Origin: Bacillota bacterium
GTDB taxonomy: Bacteria > Bacillota > JAAYKD01
Length of the DNA: 54,857 nt
Direction: 5' to 3'
NCBI GenBank assembly: GCA_012522585.1
Contig: JAAYKD010000074.1
Coordinates: forward strand, 1 to 54,857
This document shows, piece after piece, positions 53,922 through 54,857 of this stretch. A program made the translations under genes and the position numbers. Below the pieces are notes generated by a model that ran no database searches, was not told where the DNA came from, and saw only the letters and a program-made list of their open reading frames with translations. How positions within the stretch are numbered: the first letter of the stretch is position 1; each line of letters starts with the position of its first letter.

Positions 53922-54857
53922 TTATAATTCTATTTTTCTAACGGCTCTTAATTTAGCACTTTTTGCTCTGGGGTTGTCCTTTAATTCTTGTTCAGAAGCA
54001 ACAAGGGGTTTTCTGGTCAATATTTCAATCTCTTTTTTTCGTCCGCAGAGACAAACAGCTAGATTGGGAGGGCAAACACAGGGGTTTTCTTTTTCCCTAA
54101 AAAGATTCTTGACTATCCTGTCTTCCAAGGAATGAAATGTTATCACTACCAGAACCCCTCCGGGATTTAAGGCTGCGATGGCTTTTCGCAAAGCAGGTTC
54201 CAAAACCTCCAGCTCTCTGTTGACTGCTATGCGCAAAGCTTGAAATGTTCGCTTGGCAGGATGGCCCCCTTTGCGCCTGGCAGCCGCCGGAATGGCTCGC
54301 CTGATCAAATCGACTAATTGATCCGCTCTTTCAATTGGAAGCTCTTTTCTTTCCTGAACGATAAATTTAGCTATGCGACTGGCCCATCTTTCCTCGCCAT
54401 ATTCACGGAAAATTTTGGTCAGTTCCTCTTCGTTTAATTCAGCCAATAAAGAAGCAGCGGTACTAGGACTATTCAAATCCATGCGCATATCCAAGCTTGC
54501 ATCTGAACGATAACTAAAACCTCTTTCGTCTAGATCCAATTGGGGCGAGGAAACGCCTAGGTCAAAAATTATGCCATCCAGACCGCTCACCTGAGCTGAA
54601 GATATTACTTGGTCTAATTGTTCAAAATTCTTTTTAAACAATTTAAAATTTGAACCAATTTGGCTCAGGCGCTGCTCTGCTGCCTGCAAGGCTTGCTCAT
54701 CCTGATCTATACCTAAGAGGAGGCCTTCCTCTCCTAAAAGCTTGAGGATACCTTGACTATGGCCGCCTGCACCTACAGTACAGTCCAGATAGATACCATC
54801 TTCTCGGACCTTTAAGAGCTCTATACTTTCATCAAAAAGGACACTTTTATGAAAAAA
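53922..54857 (-). CDS. rsmH: 16S rRNA m4C1402 methyltransferase RsmH (N-terminal residues cut)
   Basis: SAM-dependent methyltransferase (MraW) acting on C1402 of 16S rRNA. The frame runs to the right edge of the window, starting inside FFHKSVLFDESIELLKV, so only one to three residues are missing; starting it at an internal Met (54689) would cut off the SAM motif DCTVGAGGHSQGIL. Other landmarks are GIIFDLGVSSPQLDLDERGF (in part), RRKGGHPAKRTFQALRIAVN (in part) and VLVVITFHSLEDRIVK. It opens the dcw cluster, just before ftsL. mraZ would lie outside the window. Confidence 0.95.
   Translation of the reverse strand, partial: FFHKSVLFDESIELLKVREDGIYLDCTVGAGGHSQGILKLLGEEGLLLGIDQDEQALQAAEQRLSQIGSNFKLFKKNFEQLDQVISSAQVSGLDGIIFDLGVSSPQLDLDERGFSYRSDASLDMRMDLNSPSTAASLLAELNEEELTKIFREYGEERWASRIAKFIVQERKELPIERADQLVDLIRRAIPAAARRKGGHPAKRTFQALRIAVNRELEVLEPALRKAIAALNPGGVLVVITFHSLEDRIVKNLFREKENPCVCPPNLAVCLCGRKKEIEILTRKPLVASEQELKDNPRAKSAKLRAVRKIEL

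Noticed and set aside
53922-54689. Shorter RsmH starting at the internal Met codon at 54689
   Set aside because: This would remove the SAM-binding DCTVGAGGHS motif, which is in frame upstream to the window edge; the gene is simply cut by the edge.

Overview
The window looks like a chromosomal segment of an anaerobic, clostridial-type Bacillota. The evidence is gene order (tilS-hpt-ftsH; a dcw cluster ending in ftsZ; rnj-ftsK-ygiQ-rimO-cinA), strong GGAGG or GGGGTG ribosome sites, many TTG starts, and ferredoxin-dependent 2-oxoacid oxidoreductases. No sporulation gene is visible where clostridia often carry one (spoVD in dcw, sigE/sigG after ftsZ, spoIIE before tilS). This suggests, but does not prove, a non-spore-former. 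I cannot name a genus. There are no rRNA, tRNA, CRISPR or recognisable transposon genes.

Layout. 1-5774 (minus): miaB-mutS-mutL, with mutL cut by the left edge. 5832-8150 (plus): a compact M20/M28-like peptidase and an unrecognised 406-residue protein. 8166-9402 (minus): a Nudix-like protein with a decayed Nudix box and a DUF1294 membrane protein, separated by a four-copy tandem array made from the DUF1294 gene tail. 9453-10590 (plus): class II aldolase with promoter and terminator. 10630-15858 (minus): ptb-buk-(P-loop protein)-korD-korA-korB-korC, a route from 2-oxoacids to acyl-CoA, acyl phosphate and ATP. 16000-25542 (minus): an RNase J-family protein with an altered metal motif, then ftsK, ygiQ, rimO, cinA and a STAS-plus-ATPase protein. 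25710-31529: M42 peptidase, a D-2-hydroxyacid dehydrogenase (plus), pyruvate kinase and ProRS. 31600-36633 (minus): a 41-residue membrane protein, tilS, hpt, ftsH and a cyclodeaminase. 36712-42882 (minus): pyruvate:ferredoxin oxidoreductase, a SpoU methyltransferase, and an ECF sigma factor with a zinc anti-sigma factor. 42998-54857 (minus): dcw cluster rsmH-ftsL // murF-mraY-murD-ftsW-murG-murC-ddl-ftsQ-ftsZ, where // marks a terminator and new promoter at the place usually held by pbpB and murE.

Metabolically, aldolase, pyruvate kinase and PFOR represent glycolysis to acetyl-CoA. The kor-buk-ptb operon and peptidases point to peptide and amino-acid fermentation with substrate-level phosphorylation.

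The most unusual pattern is a repeated scar. At four unrelated genes (peptidase 5893, DUF1294 9121, SpoU 40583, ftsW 48438) the 3' end of the gene has been tandemly duplicated, with a period of about 116-146 bp. The diverged copy or copies sit directly after the stop codon, and at least once the duplication spans the junction with the next gene's start. The second notable point is the RNase J-family protein, which reads HGHEPH where the family has HGHEDH.
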